Shown here: in pieces, positions 32,991 through 42,519 of the stretch
How the letters are laid out: each line of letters opens with the position of its first letter
Numbering within the stretch: the stretch's first letter is position 1
Source: Fibrobacterota bacterium
Lineage (GTDB): Bacteria; Fibrobacterota; Chitinivibrionia; Chitinivibrionales; FEN-1185
DNA length: 64,000 nt
Assembly: GCA_003165595.1 (NCBI GenBank)
Contig: PLWQ01000031.1
Coordinates: 31,933-95,932, forward strand
Direction of reading: 5' to 3'
Translations under genes and position numbers: made by a program
The notes under the pieces: model-generated
Told to the model about the DNA's origin: nothing
What the model saw: the letters and a program-made list of their open reading frames with translations, nothing else
The model's database searches: none

Positions 32991-33811
32991 GGCGCCGTCC
33001 TTTCTACTTTGGAAAGCGGAATCAACTGGATGTTGAGCTGGTATACACAGTCGGGCGAGGGATTCTCGGCGGCAAGCCCGAGAATGGAATTGCGAAATTC
33101 GCTTATGCGCTCCCGGATTTCCGGAAGGTCGCCGGAAGCAACCGCTACCGTTACCGTCGAAATGTCCCGAAGTTCCTTTGCATGGCGTTCGAGCGACTCG
33201 CGCGCCAAATCGATAGTCTGTCGCTGAAATTCCCTTACCGCAATTGATCGCCATTCCTTGCCGGTAGTAATGGTGGTGTCGGTGATTTCGTAGACCCCTC
33301 GTGCATTTTTCTTCACCAGCTTGAGGCGTTCGAGCAGGCGCACCGCCTTTTTCGCATCCCACGCCGATATGGACGGGCTCAGTTGCTCGGCAAGCTCCTT
33401 GCAATCGCCGCGGAACCCGCAGAAGCCGATAAGCGACCGCACCGCGGAGTAGTACCACTTCTGGTAGAATTCGTACTGTGATTCCTCGATCCTGCGCGCC
33501 TTGACGTTCTTGAGCGAGAGGAGCTTTTCAAAATAGAGCTTGATCTGGCGCTCCGACTTTGCCTTGCCGAAGCTCACCAAAGTCGAAAAATAGACGGATT
33601 CCTTTTCGTTGAGTTTGCAAAGCGCGGCGAATCTGTCGATGCTCGACTCCGCAATATGGAGCCTTCCTTGCATGACGCGCACAAGATAGCCCGGGTCCAT
33701 GCCGACCTTGTTGCCCATGTACCGGTAGGAGAAGAACGAGTTTGTCTTCTTGCGTTCCTCGTAGAATTCCTTGAGAAAGAGGCGATAGTCGAGATAGTCG
33801 AAGATGTTCAT
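32987..33811 (-). CDS. TIGR02147/DUF4423 family regulator, module 1
   Basis: 274 residues. The N-terminus (NIFDYLDYRLFLKEFYEERK) and an XRE-like helix-turn-helix (GNKVGMDPGYLVRVMQGRLH, about residues 32-52) are typical of the family. A helical DUF4423 region follows (EFYQKWYYSAVRSLIGF, AKKAVRLLERLKLVK, a winged-helix-like part), ending in DCVYQLNIQLIPLS. I expect a cytoplasmic transcription factor. It is the first gene of a unit with the lipoprotein and probably the two chitinases. An inverted repeat 93 bases before its start may be its operator. Confidence 0.9.
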   Translation of the reverse strand: MNIFDYLDYRLFLKEFYEERKKTNSFFSYRYMGNKVGMDPGYLVRVMQGRLHIAESSIDRFAALCKLNEKESVYFSTLVSFGKAKSERQIKLYFEKLLSLKNVKARRIEESQYEFYQKWYYSAVRSLIGFCGFRGDCKELAEQLSPSISAWDAKKAVRLLERLKLVKKNARGVYEITDTTITTGKEWRSIAVREFQRQTIDLARESLERHAKELRDISTVTVAVASGDLPEIRERISEFRNSILGLAAENPSPDCVYQLNIQLIPLSKVERTAP

Positions 33812-33903
33812 GCAAAAGCCATCCAGGAGGTGAGCTGATGTTCTGACTGCTCCATAAATATAGCGGAATTGGGTCGGGGAGTGCGGAGCAATATTCAGAA
33901 ATC

Positions 33904-33921
33904 GTTGATGTTTATATCAAC
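33904..33921. promoter_or_regulatory. Inverted repeat upstream of regulator 1, candidate operator
   Basis: GTTGAT-GTTTAT-ATCAAC is a perfect 6-bp inverted repeat in an AT-rich stretch (33880-34030). A related GATGTTTTATCAATATC lies at about 33972-33988. Position upstream of an HTH gene suggests autoregulation, but this is only suggestive. Confidence 0.35.
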
Positions 33922-34032
33922 GGCAGGCAGCAAGTTTTGCATGGAAATATAGATGATAAGAGGCAGGAATATGGATGTTTTATCAATATCTATGTCAACG
34001 CAAATTGTTGAGAACAACCGTAATGTTTTCTT

Positions 34033-34666
34033 TTAGATGGCGGTTTGCCCGCTGCGCGACGACACGGCGGCTATCTCTTCTGAAATGGAGGTGAGCGAGA
34101 GCACGCCCTCGGCGTATGTGAAGTTGTAGGTAATGATGCCTTCGGCCACGGACAGCCCAAATGTTAAATGGAAGAAGGTGGTGTCGGCTTTTGTGCTCAT
34201 TTCAATCGACGCTATATTCGTGAGGCTATCCAAGAGATGAAGGCCGGGCTTGACGCCGGAGTACTGGTTGTGCAAGATCATGCGGAGAAGGTCCATTGCC
34301 GTCGGTTTGCTGATTGAATCGCCGGTCCGCGCGATGATCGTGACCGAGTCGACCCTAAAGATTCGTTTCTCGAAGCTGGAAAAGTACTGCGGCGTGGAAT
34401 ACCAATTGTTTACAAATACTCGTCCGGTATCGTAGGCGCTGTCTGCAGCATAAGCGATAGGAAATCCGGTCGGTATCGGAGAATACCGAATCAAAGGTGA
34501 CTGTTCCATGGAAGTCGGTATTAGTGTCAGGCGTTGCGCGCATAAGCATCACGTATGAATTGTGGTGAACCGCAATCGAATCGATTCCCTGAGTTGAAAA
34601 GTGCGATGCAAGCGCCGCGATGTCGGGTTTGTCCTGCGCCGAGAGATTTGCGTTGGGGATACTCAC
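34033..34666 (-). pseudogene. Frameshifted gene of unknown function
   Basis: Two overlapping minus-strand frames give one sensible product. The first, from a GTG at 34666, reads IAALASHFSTQGIDSIAVHH and ends its sensible part at GTVTFDSVFSDT. The second, to the stop at 34033, continues TGFPIAYAADSAYDTGRVFV and LTFGLSVAEGIITYNFTYA. The shift lies at about 34450-34490, so this is a broken gene or a sequencing error. The 5' end also seems lost because there is no signal peptide. No family recognised. It lies between YdeI and regulator 1. Confidence 0.6.
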
Positions 34667-34768
34667 ATTCGATCTGTGGAATCGTGGAGAACCTATTCAG
34701 TATTGATAGTCGACGGTTGTGGGAGAAAGGTTCATCAGTGTCATGCATCCGGCACAGGGACGTCGCGG

Positions 34769-35323
34769 CTAGTAGTACTTCTCGATGCCGCCGTATCCGA
34801 TTTGTTTGTTTTCGTGCGTCTTCTTGATAAGGTTGGCAAGCCTCTTGGCAAATTCCTGTGGCCGTTTTCGCGCGCCGTCAACATACGCAACCCGGATCCT
34901 GTTGTAGGAATCCGAGAACCGCTTGAAGTGTCTCCACGCAATTGCATCGTTTCTGATGGCTTGAAGGATGTCCGCCGGAAACACAAAATTCTCCGCAAGC
35001 ACCTTACTGACCGTTGCCTGCACGGATGGATGGATGACATCTTGTTGCGCGAGCAGCCTCAAGCGCTCTTTGTTCGACTGCGAGTATACGCTGCCGGATT
35101 TCCTTGGTGTAAACCGTTGCACCGTGGCGCGGTCGTTCAGTTTACGCACCGTGCTGTCGATCCACCCGAAACACAGGGCCTCTTCAACGGCGTCGTTGTA
35201 GGCGATTCGAGGCAGTCCTGAAGCCTTTGTGGGAAAAACAAGCCAGATTTCCTTTTGCTTGTCGAAGTTCTTTTGCAGCCATTCGCGCCATTCGGTCCTG
35301 GTTGCTGCATGGAGTGTTTCCAT
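34769..35323 (-). CDS. YdeI/OmpD-associated family protein
   Basis: 184 residues from the ATG at 35323 with GGAG 8 bases upstream; the frame upstream is not needed. Typical family blocks: WLQKNFDKQKEIWLVFPTKA, YNDAVEEALCFGWIDSTVRK, RFTPRKSGSVYSQSNKERL and the C-terminal RIRVAYVDGARKRPQEFAKR. Members are small cytoplasmic proteins of unclear function, linked to bacteriocin or peptide resistance in some species. It is divergent from the glucanase gene, with 164 bases between starts. Confidence 0.88.
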   Translation of the reverse strand: METLHAATRTEWREWLQKNFDKQKEIWLVFPTKASGLPRIAYNDAVEEALCFGWIDSTVRKLNDRATVQRFTPRKSGSVYSQSNKERLRLLAQQDVIHPSVQATVSKVLAENFVFPADILQAIRNDAIAWRHFKRFSDSYNRIRVAYVDGARKRPQEFAKRLANLIKKTHENKQIGYGGIEKYY

Positions 35324-35487
35324 GGGAGCGACTCCGTTTGTTGAAGTACAGAGCAAATTCGCGCGCTGATATACTAATATATACAACATATTTGAATTGA
35401 TAAACAAATCCGGGCCCCAGCTTGTCAAAATTCGGTAAATTCATTGGTGTTGCGGTTCTTCCATGAAAAAAACCTCTGGAGGTCTTG

Positions 35488-37524
35488 ATGAGGCGCTTGG
35501 ACTCGGCATGGAATCTTCTCACGTGCATTTGTGGTTGCACGGCAATCCTGGTTTCGGCGATCGAAGTGCATGCCGCGCAAACCGTCGGAGCCACCACCCC
35601 CTTTACGACAATTGAGGCCGAGGCCGGATTCCTCGGAGGCGGCGCAACCGTGCGGAAATTGCAAACTATTCCCGACAATGCGCTGTCGAGTCCGGAACTC
35701 GAAGCGTCGGGCAGGGCGTTTGTCCAGCTCACGGCCACGGGGCAATCGGTGTCGTGGGTAAATCCCGTGGACAGTGCGAACACAATTGACATTCGCGAGT
35801 GCATTCCGGACGCCGCTGCGGGCGGCGGCATTGACGCCACCCTGGACCTGTACGTAAACGGGGTTCTCCGCCAGGCCGTGCCGCTCACCTCGCGCCAGAC
35901 CTGGGTATACGACGGCACCAACGGCAACAACAACGGTATGGACCAGACCCCGGCAACGGGCGGTCCGCACGTGTTCTACGACGAAGCTCGAATCTTCTTC
36001 CAAGGCGACGCTCTCAAGGCGGGGGATACCGTCACGCTCAAGAAAGACGCCGCCAACACGGCATCCTTCTATTATGTCGACTGCATCGATCTGGAATCGG
36101 CCGCGCCTAAAACGCGGCCAGCCAATTCCCTTTCGGTGGCGGATTATGGAGCAACGGGAACCGGCACTGCAAGTGTCAACAGCGATTTCAATTCGTGCTG
36201 CTCGGCCGCGAAGTCGCAAGGCAAGACGGTGTGGGTCCCGTCCGGTACGTACTACCTGAACGCCAATTTTAGCCCCAACGGGGTTACAATCCAGGGCGCG
36301 GGAATGTGGTATTCCACTTTGTACTTTACCATGGGGCAAATTCAGGCGGTTTCCTGCACTCTGGAGGACTTTTGTGTGGACGCGGTCACCGTGCAGCGTG
36401 ACCAGGGCATGGGCGGCGTCAACATAGCCGGAAGCAACTGGCTCATCGACCGCGTGTGGGCGATCCACGGGTGCTGGGCGGGGTTCTGGTGCTGCGGCAC
36501 CAACGGCACCCTGCAGAATTCCCGTTCGTCTATATGCTGGGGCGACGGTCTCAACATGAACAACGGATCCGCGGGCAACAACGTGGGAACCAATCTTCTC
36601 GCGCAGAACAATTTCACGCGCGGCTGCGGCGATGACGGAGCGACAATCTATTCCGTAAGTTCCTCCCAGGAGATCAACGGTGCCACCCTGCGAAACAATA
36701 CCACGGTGGGCATGTGGTGGGCCAACGGCCTTCGCATTGCAGGAGGCAAGAACGTGCGCGCCGAAAACAACCTGATTATGGATGATGTAAAGGAAGCAGG
36801 CATTTACATCGGCGTTTTCGGCTCGGATGGAAACAACCTGGATTCCGCCGTTGTCACGGGCAACGTCGTCCTTCGCTGCGGCGGCCGGCGCGATCCCGCC
36901 GGCATGGCCATCAACGCTTCGCCGGGAAGCAAGGTGGTTAATGTGACGATTTCCAACAACACCATCAAGGATGCGCAATTCTACGGCATGCTCATCGGCA
37001 GCAACACCGTCACCATGAACGTACAGCCCAACAATATCATCGATCATCCGGCCCAGACCGCAATCTATGTGCAGGGCGGCTCGGCTGGCTCGGCGTATTT
37101 CGACTCTAACCAGATTGTCAACCGGATTCCGGGACAGCTCGCGTACAAGAACGATGCACCGTCCACGTTCAAAGTTACGTTCGGGAAGAACATAGGGTTT
37201 CCGGATACGCTGCCTGTTGCAACCATTGCGCCGGTCATATTCACAAAAGATAACGGCGGCATTTCCTTTTCGCAATCACGCGACGCCTTGGTGGTACACT
37301 ATTCTGCAACAGCCGGTAGCGGAAGTGTGAGAATCGCGCTGTACAATTCGGCCGGAAAACTGGTGTTTCGCGCAGGCAATGTTCTTTCACATGAGGGAGT
37401 AAACCGCGTCGAGTACCCTCTGGGAAAGTTCGGGACCGGCGTCTACGTCGTAAGAGTTCTTCTCGCGGACGCAAGCGGGCGGGAAGAGACGGTGAAGTCG
37501 GGGACGGTGGTTGTGGGAAACTAG
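35488..37524 (+). CDS. Exported GH87-type alpha-1,3-glucanase (mutanase) with sorting domain
   Basis: 678 residues from an ATG with GGAGG 5 bases upstream. After the signal peptide, residues about 30-205 form a CBM35/CBM6-like domain (TIEAEAGFLGGGATV ... FYYVDCIDLE). A right-handed beta-helix follows: VADYGATGTGTASVNSDF, WVPSGTYYLNANF, ITIQGAG-type GVTIQGAGMWYSTLYF. Acidic motifs WGDGLN (D353) and CGDDGATIYS (D382, D383) match the three catalytic Asp of GH87. The 29-residue spacing is longer than the roughly 23 I recall. The C-terminus (VRIALYNSAGKLVFRAG ... GTGVYVVRVLL) is a sorting domain. Beside chitinases, fungal wall is a likely target. Confidence 0.82.
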   Translation: MRRLDSAWNLLTCICGCTAILVSAIEVHAAQTVGATTPFTTIEAEAGFLGGGATVRKLQTIPDNALSSPELEASGRAFVQLTATGQSVSWVNPVDSANTIDIRECIPDAAAGGGIDATLDLYVNGVLRQAVPLTSRQTWVYDGTNGNNNGMDQTPATGGPHVFYDEARIFFQGDALKAGDTVTLKKDAANTASFYYVDCIDLESAAPKTRPANSLSVADYGATGTGTASVNSDFNSCCSAAKSQGKTVWVPSGTYYLNANFSPNGVTIQGAGMWYSTLYFTMGQIQAVSCTLEDFCVDAVTVQRDQGMGGVNIAGSNWLIDRVWAIHGCWAGFWCCGTNGTLQNSRSSICWGDGLNMNNGSAGNNVGTNLLAQNNFTRGCGDDGATIYSVSSSQEINGATLRNNTTVGMWWANGLRIAGGKNVRAENNLIMDDVKEAGIYIGVFGSDGNNLDSAVVTGNVVLRCGGRRDPAGMAINASPGSKVVNVTISNNTIKDAQFYGMLIGSNTVTMNVQPNNIIDHPAQTAIYVQGGSAGSAYFDSNQIVNRIPGQLAYKNDAPSTFKVTFGKNIGFPDTLPVATIAPVIFTKDNGGISFSQSRDALVVHYSATAGSGSVRIALYNSAGKLVFRAGNVLSHEGVNRVEYPLGKFGTGVYVVRVLLADASGREETVKSGTVVVGN

Positions 37525-37931
37525 CGGCACCTCTTGTCTCAGGCTCGCGGATTCGGTTCTCCTTCCTTGGAAAATCATATCTGCCGCACCAATTCCTTCG
37601 TTGAAATTGCTGTACGCCATGCAAACCTCGAAGCATCTCTATACCGCTGACAGGAATAATCACAGTAAGTATCACTTGTGTTTCAATTATTATCATAAAT
37701 CATTGAAATATAAAGTAATAATACTTAAGCACGCTGACTAGAAGTCAGCTAATAACTACAAAAAAATCTAGCAATCCACCTCCTTTAATACTAAATTATT
37801 TACAGGCTCGTATTTGCAGCTTGGCGCGATTGAGCCAAGGTAGTGTCCCAATACGGGCACAAAACTCATTGTCCCTTCAATGTGTGGTTCTTGGTCCCCG
37901 GGATTGATGGACCTTCTTGTGGTGAGTCTTT
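37525..37931. promoter_or_regulatory. AT-rich spacer upstream of regulator 2, with a candidate operator
   Basis: 407 bases without a gene, strikingly AT-rich against the GC-rich coding DNA (for example 37680-37800). A perfect inverted repeat, GCTGACT-AGA-AGTCAGC (37733-37749), lies 183 bases before the regulator ATG. The promoter for the regulator/lipoprotein unit should be here. Confidence 0.45.
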
Positions 37932-38765
37932 ATGATTTCCGTCTTTTCCTACACCGACTACCGCGCCTTTCTCAAGGATTTCTACGAGGCGCGCAAGAAA
38001 GACGATCCGCATTTTTCGCACCGGTTCATCGCCTCGCACGTCGGGTTCGACTCGGGTTACTTCACAAAAATCCTTCAGGGCAAGCGGAACATTTCGAACG
38101 CTCTCATCGCGCGGTTTGCGGAGTTTCTCAAGCTCAAGGCCCGGGAAGCGGAGTATTTCGAAGCGCTGGTGCTGTTCAATCAGGCTGCCGGCCACTCGGA
38201 AAAGAAGCGCTATTTGGAGCGCCTGATGTCGTTTGGGGCCACCGATGCGGCAAAACTTCGGCGTCATCAGTATGAGCTGTTTGACAAATGGTATTACCTC
38301 GCCGTCCGCGAAATCCTCGCATTTTATCCGTTTAGCGGCGACTATGCAAAGCTTGCGAGTCTCACCGATCCGCAGATCCGGCCCAAAGAGGCGAAAAAAG
38401 CGATTGCCGCACTGGAAAGGGCCGGGCTGATTCGCAAATGCGCCTCCGGCGTGTTCGAACGCGTGGAGCCGGTGTGGACAACAGGAACAGACACGCAATC
38501 GGTCGCACTCGTCAATCTTCACCGTGCTATGGCGGATCTCGGTAAGGACGCATTTGACCGGTTTGGACGGAAGAACCGCAGCATGTCCACGCTCACGCTG
38601 AGCATCTCCGCCCGGGAGTACGACCTGCTCGTGGAGGAGCTCGAAGCCTTGCGGCGCAAGATGCTGGGCCTTGCACGCGCGTGTGAAAAACCCGACCGGG
38701 TATACCAGTGCAATTTGAACGTGTTTCCTTTGTCGAAGCTGCCCGACGCCAAGGAGAAGTCATGA
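37932..38765 (+). CDS. TIGR02147/DUF4423 family regulator, module 2
   Basis: 277 residues. It starts ISVFSYTDYRAFLKDFYEAR and has an XRE-like helix-turn-helix (HVGFDSGYFTKILQGKRNIS, about 36-55). The DUF4423 part shows YELFDKWYYLAVREILAFY, AKKAIAALERAGLIRK, and ends RVYQCNLNVFPLS. It aligns well with the copies at 32987 and 53984 over the full length. The stop overlaps the lipoprotein start in ATGA, so the two products are made together. A GGTGAG-like site precedes the ATG. Confidence 0.9.
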   Translation: MISVFSYTDYRAFLKDFYEARKKDDPHFSHRFIASHVGFDSGYFTKILQGKRNISNALIARFAEFLKLKAREAEYFEALVLFNQAAGHSEKKRYLERLMSFGATDAAKLRRHQYELFDKWYYLAVREILAFYPFSGDYAKLASLTDPQIRPKEAKKAIAALERAGLIRKCASGVFERVEPVWTTGTDTQSVALVNLHRAMADLGKDAFDRFGRKNRSMSTLTLSISAREYDLLVEELEALRRKMLGLARACEKPDRVYQCNLNVFPLSKLPDAKEKS

Positions 38766-40396
38766 GTGCTGTGAGACGAATACTCTACGCTGCCGCGGCG
38801 CTGTGCCTGGCGGCAACAATGCAGTGCACAACGCACTCCACCGCGTCCGGCGGGGGCGGCATCGAGACCGTTGCCGTTGTGGGGCACGCACGCCTCGCCG
38901 ACAACTCCATTCCGACAGATGCCGCAGTTTTTGTGCGGCCCGCCGGTTTCCTGGCCGGTGCGGATCTGCAAGCGACATTGGCCAACGCGTCGGTTGACGC
39001 CCGCGGCGATTTTCGCCTGGATTCAGTTGCTCCCGGCCCCTATGTTGTGGAAGTCAACGATCTGTCGCACAACAGCGGACTCGTTGCATGCAGTGTGGTT
39101 GTGTCGGGCAATGGAACCTTCGACATCGGCACGGATACGATTCGGCCCTATGCGTCTATTTCCGGTTCTGTTCTACTCCCTTCGGGGGCTGGTGCGAACA
39201 CCTACGTGCAGGTGTTCGACCTGCAGCGGCTCGTTCAAACGGACTCAAGCGGCGCTTATGTCTTGTCCAACATGCCCACGGGAGTCTTTAGGCTGAGGAT
39301 TGTCGGGCCGGGCGGGGACATCGGCTACCGCGACACCTCGAATATTGTGGCGAGAAGCGGACTGGTCACCGTCCTTGCTGCAGTCTCGATGTTTTCGTTT
39401 GCATCGGAAGATTATTCGAGTTGGAAGTACTCAAAGCGCATTGTGCTCAACACCACCGCCGGCGGTGCAAACGTGGCCGCAAACGTGATGAGTTTCCCGT
39501 TGCAGGTAAGGTTGACCAGCGCGAATTTCGATTTTTCGCAGGCAAGCGCGGGCGGCGCAGACCTTCGCTGCGCGGATGCGCAGGGCAGTCACCTGCACTA
39601 CGAAATTGCCCGTTTCGACAAAGACCTGCCGGCCGCGGAGATTTGGATCCTGCTCGACACGGTTATGGGTAACTCAAACACGCAAACCATCACCCTGTAT
39701 TGGGGCAGGCCCGATCTTACCGACTGGTCCAACGGCGGTGCGGTGTTTTCCCCGTCGCTCGGATACGCCGCGGTGTGGCACCTTGATTCGCTTGCCGACG
39801 CCACAGGCAACGGCAACGCACTTGTCAACAATGGCGCGATAGCGGCGGCCGGGATCACCGGATCGGGGTTTACACTCAATGGCGCGAACGAATATCTCTC
39901 TTGCGGCCCGTCGGCGAGCCTCAACATGGCGGCGAGCAATCTCAGCATTATCGTGTGGGAAAAATCAAACGATCATTGGTCAACAGAGCGCATGCTGTTC
40001 GAACACGACGTGTGGGCAAATGCCGGGACTTACAGCTTTAGTACCCGCAACGACAGCATCCTGTCCTTCGATTTTCCCAGCGCCCTGTCCGAAGTACGGG
40101 GATGGCAGGGCTCCAACGCCGACGGCGCATGGCATTGCCTTGCGGCAACGCTCAACGATGCGATCGATACCGGAAAAGTCTACCGCGACGGCGTTTTTCT
40201 TCACGCCGATACGGTTCGAAGCTCCATTGGCTCGAGCGTAGCGTCCTGCTATATCGGTTGCAGGGGAGGCGTTGAGCGGTTCTTCAAGGGCGATATCGAC
40301 GAGGTGTGGGTAATGAACCGGGAAATTTCCGCAGCCTGGCTCAAGTTGCTTTATGAGAACATGCGGGAAAACCAGTCGCTGTTTACGATGCAATAA
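38762..40396 (+). CDS. Surface lipoprotein of module 2, with DUF2341 and LamG-like domains
   Basis: 544 residues from the ATG at 38762 (ATGA overlap; AAGGAG upstream). The signal ends ATMQC, giving a lipid Cys near residue 20. TTHSTASGGGGIETV follows, a looser form of the shared module signature. Two regulatory-like beta domains occupy about 30-210 (ARGDFRLDSVAPGPYVVEV as DARGDFRLDS and GPYVVEV; SSGAYVLSNMPTGVFRLRI). A DUF2341 domain comes next (SKRIVLNTTAGGANV, EIWILLDTVMGNSNTQTI). The end is a LamG/concanavalin-like lectin domain (AAVWHLDSLADATGNGN, ITGSGFTLNGANEYL, DIDEVWVMNREIS). A glycan- or surface-binding sensor is likely. Confidence 0.87.
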   Translation: MSAVRRILYAAAALCLAATMQCTTHSTASGGGGIETVAVVGHARLADNSIPTDAAVFVRPAGFLAGADLQATLANASVDARGDFRLDSVAPGPYVVEVNDLSHNSGLVACSVVVSGNGTFDIGTDTIRPYASISGSVLLPSGAGANTYVQVFDLQRLVQTDSSGAYVLSNMPTGVFRLRIVGPGGDIGYRDTSNIVARSGLVTVLAAVSMFSFASEDYSSWKYSKRIVLNTTAGGANVAANVMSFPLQVRLTSANFDFSQASAGGADLRCADAQGSHLHYEIARFDKDLPAAEIWILLDTVMGNSNTQTITLYWGRPDLTDWSNGGAVFSPSLGYAAVWHLDSLADATGNGNALVNNGAIAAAGITGSGFTLNGANEYLSCGPSASLNMAASNLSIIVWEKSNDHWSTERMLFEHDVWANAGTYSFSTRNDSILSFDFPSALSEVRGWQGSNADGAWHCLAATLNDAIDTGKVYRDGVFLHADTVRSSIGSSVASCYIGCRGGVERFFKGDIDEVWVMNREISAAWLKLLYENMRENQSLFTMQ

Positions 40397-40452
40397 GGAA
40401 CGCCGAGGAAAACAATTCCGCTGGATGGGAATCAACCGAGAGGAGTTCGGTC

Positions 40453-42519
40453 ATGCATAACGACAAGATCACGTATCTGGCACCTTTTCTCGTCTGCGCC
40501 GCCTGCTTCTTTTCTGCCGCTTTTTCCCAATCCTTCACCCGTGTCAAGTGCCCCGCGTCGGGCATGACGTTTACGCAGGGGCTGCCGGTTCGGGTGCTTG
40601 CAGATGGTGTGGATATCAACGGTTACCAGTGGAATGATGGTCAGAACGAAGCCGCGGAAGTACGGTTCTTTGCAGATGGGGTGCAGTTTGCGGTCGATGG
40701 CCATTCGCGCGGCTACAACCATTTCGAAGCGATCGACACCAGTCTCACCGTGGGAACTCACGTGCTCTCGACGCAAAGCCTGAACTACGGAAATGTTATT
40801 CTAAACAGCGCAGAATCGGTTTTTATTGTCGTTGCGCCCATGCCGGTCAAGACAAAGAGCGTTTCACTCACCGCGGATATCCTGCTTTCCGGGAACCAGA
40901 CCCTCGACTGGGAGGACGCGATCGTGCAGGGGAACGGCTTCAAGGTGACGAGCGCGGACAACTGGACCGGCGGCATCACCATCAAGAATTGCTTCGTCAC
41001 CGGCCTTGCCGTGCCCGCACGGGAAATTCCCGATACGGCAGTTGTCAAGGCGCTGGGCATCGACGTGTCGACGCAGGGCGGGTCGGTGGATCTCGAGAAC
41101 ACCATTTTCGAATGGACGGGCGGCAACCGGTTCGACGTGAACGGCGGCGGCGGCATTGTGGTGCGGGGCTGCGAGTTCAGGGCCAACGCGTTCATCGCGT
41201 ACGATTCCAGCAATCCGGAGCGGTCGCCGTTCCTGGAGTTCTCCGGAAACGCAACAGGCTCAAAGGTGTTTGCCGCCAACAACGTGGGCGCCGGCTACCT
41301 GTACATCCACAACATGAAGGGATGGCTTGTCGGCGGAAATTCCGATGCGGAAAGCAATGTGTTCATCGGTCCCAGAACCGGTCCGCGCGTGGAATTCTCC
41401 CAGGACATAACGATTTGCGGCAACTACAGCCATCACGATTACAAGGGCGGCTGGAGCCAGGGATTCAACTTCTGGTTTTACGACAACTCAGGAGTCGTGA
41501 TAACCGAGCACAACGTGATTTCGGAGGCGTCGTGGCCCGTACAGTCCGTGAGCGGGGAGTTCCGCTACAACCTGGTGGTCCATTGCGGCCACGAGTGGGT
41601 GCGGACAGCGCTTACCGGCACCTCCATTCACCACAATGTCTTTATCGAGCCGTCGACACCGGGCGACCCGGCAGCAGGAATCTGGATGTACGAGAACCAG
41701 ACCGGCGTGAACATCTGCAATAACACATTCGACGCGGGCGGCTCGCCCGATTGGCTGCCGGCGCCTGCCGTTTCCGTGTCCAGCGGCTCCATGATTTCAA
41801 AGCTTACCAACAACGTGTTTACGGGCTTTGCAAACGATAGCACGGTCGGCATCGTCGACCGGTATGTCGTGGGCGGGGAAAAGGACTCGGCTGCGCGAAT
41901 CGTCAAGGCGGACTACAATTGTTTCTACAATCCCAAGGGAAGGAAGGCCAACAACTACGGCAGCTTCCTTGTTTCGGGTGTTTCCGAAGGCACCGCCGGT
42001 TACGGCGGTCACGATCTTGGGGGAATCAACGGACAGGTTGACCCGAAATTCAAGTTGGGCATGGATACGTCCTTCGGCCTGAACGAGGCGGACGTGTGGA
42101 ATCGTGTCAAGACCGTGTCCATGGTTCTGGCAGAGTACCGCAACCGCTATATGCCCAACACCGGCAGTCCCCTCATTGACGCAGGCGATCCTGCAGACGG
42201 ACCGGGCGTGGACATCGGCGCAGTGGGTGCGGGAAAAGACGATCCCGCGGATTTGTTCGGGAAATTCGGGACGACGGCAGCTGTGAATCCGCCGGCACGG
42301 CGCACGACAGTTCCTGTTCCTGCGGCACACTCAAGACTTTCAAAATCATCTATGGTGGTCTTGTATAGAATTGACGGAAGAAGAATTGGAGAAATGAATG
42401 CCGCGGCCGTCGAAGGATTTTCGCCGTTAACAACGCTCGGGAAGAATATTCCGGCGGGAGTATATGTTGTGAAGTGTATGGATGGACAGACAGGTTTCAA
42501 AGTTGTGACAGGACGATAG
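40453..42519 (+). CDS. Exported right-handed beta-helix protein with sorting domain
   Basis: 688 residues with a signal peptide (LVCAACFFSAAFSQS). The N-terminal 100 residues form an Ig-like substrate-binding region (RVKCPASGMTFTQGLPVRVL). From about 135 onwards it is a parallel beta-helix of Asn-rich rungs (GITIKNCFVTGLAV, GIVVRGCEFRANAF, ITICGNYSHHDYKGG, SIHHNVFIEPST, GVNICNNTFDAGG), as in polysaccharide lyases. A choice-of-anchor type end (TGSPLIDAGDPADGPGVDIG) is followed by a sorting domain (MVVLYRIDGRRIGEM ... PAGVYVVKCMDGQTG). Probably a lyase or hydrolase on a polyuronide or similar polymer; catalytic residues not identified. It follows the module 2 lipoprotein by 56 bases. Confidence 0.82.
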   Translation: MHNDKITYLAPFLVCAACFFSAAFSQSFTRVKCPASGMTFTQGLPVRVLADGVDINGYQWNDGQNEAAEVRFFADGVQFAVDGHSRGYNHFEAIDTSLTVGTHVLSTQSLNYGNVILNSAESVFIVVAPMPVKTKSVSLTADILLSGNQTLDWEDAIVQGNGFKVTSADNWTGGITIKNCFVTGLAVPAREIPDTAVVKALGIDVSTQGGSVDLENTIFEWTGGNRFDVNGGGGIVVRGCEFRANAFIAYDSSNPERSPFLEFSGNATGSKVFAANNVGAGYLYIHNMKGWLVGGNSDAESNVFIGPRTGPRVEFSQDITICGNYSHHDYKGGWSQGFNFWFYDNSGVVITEHNVISEASWPVQSVSGEFRYNLVVHCGHEWVRTALTGTSIHHNVFIEPSTPGDPAAGIWMYENQTGVNICNNTFDAGGSPDWLPAPAVSVSSGSMISKLTNNVFTGFANDSTVGIVDRYVVGGEKDSAARIVKADYNCFYNPKGRKANNYGSFLVSGVSEGTAGYGGHDLGGINGQVDPKFKLGMDTSFGLNEADVWNRVKTVSMVLAEYRNRYMPNTGSPLIDAGDPADGPGVDIGAVGAGKDDPADLFGKFGTTAAVNPPARRTTVPVPAAHSRLSKSSMVVLYRIDGRRIGEMNAAAVEGFSPLTTLGKNIPAGVYVVKCMDGQTGFKVVTGR

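Noticed and set aside
33811..34033. Small open frames in the AT-rich spacer before regulator 1
   Set aside because: None has a plausible start site or composition. The region is better read as promoter DNA.
35425..37275. 616-codon open frame on the minus strand
   Set aside because: It is antisense to the GH87-type gene. The translation is Val/His/Arg-rich without domains, as expected of a GC-rich shadow.
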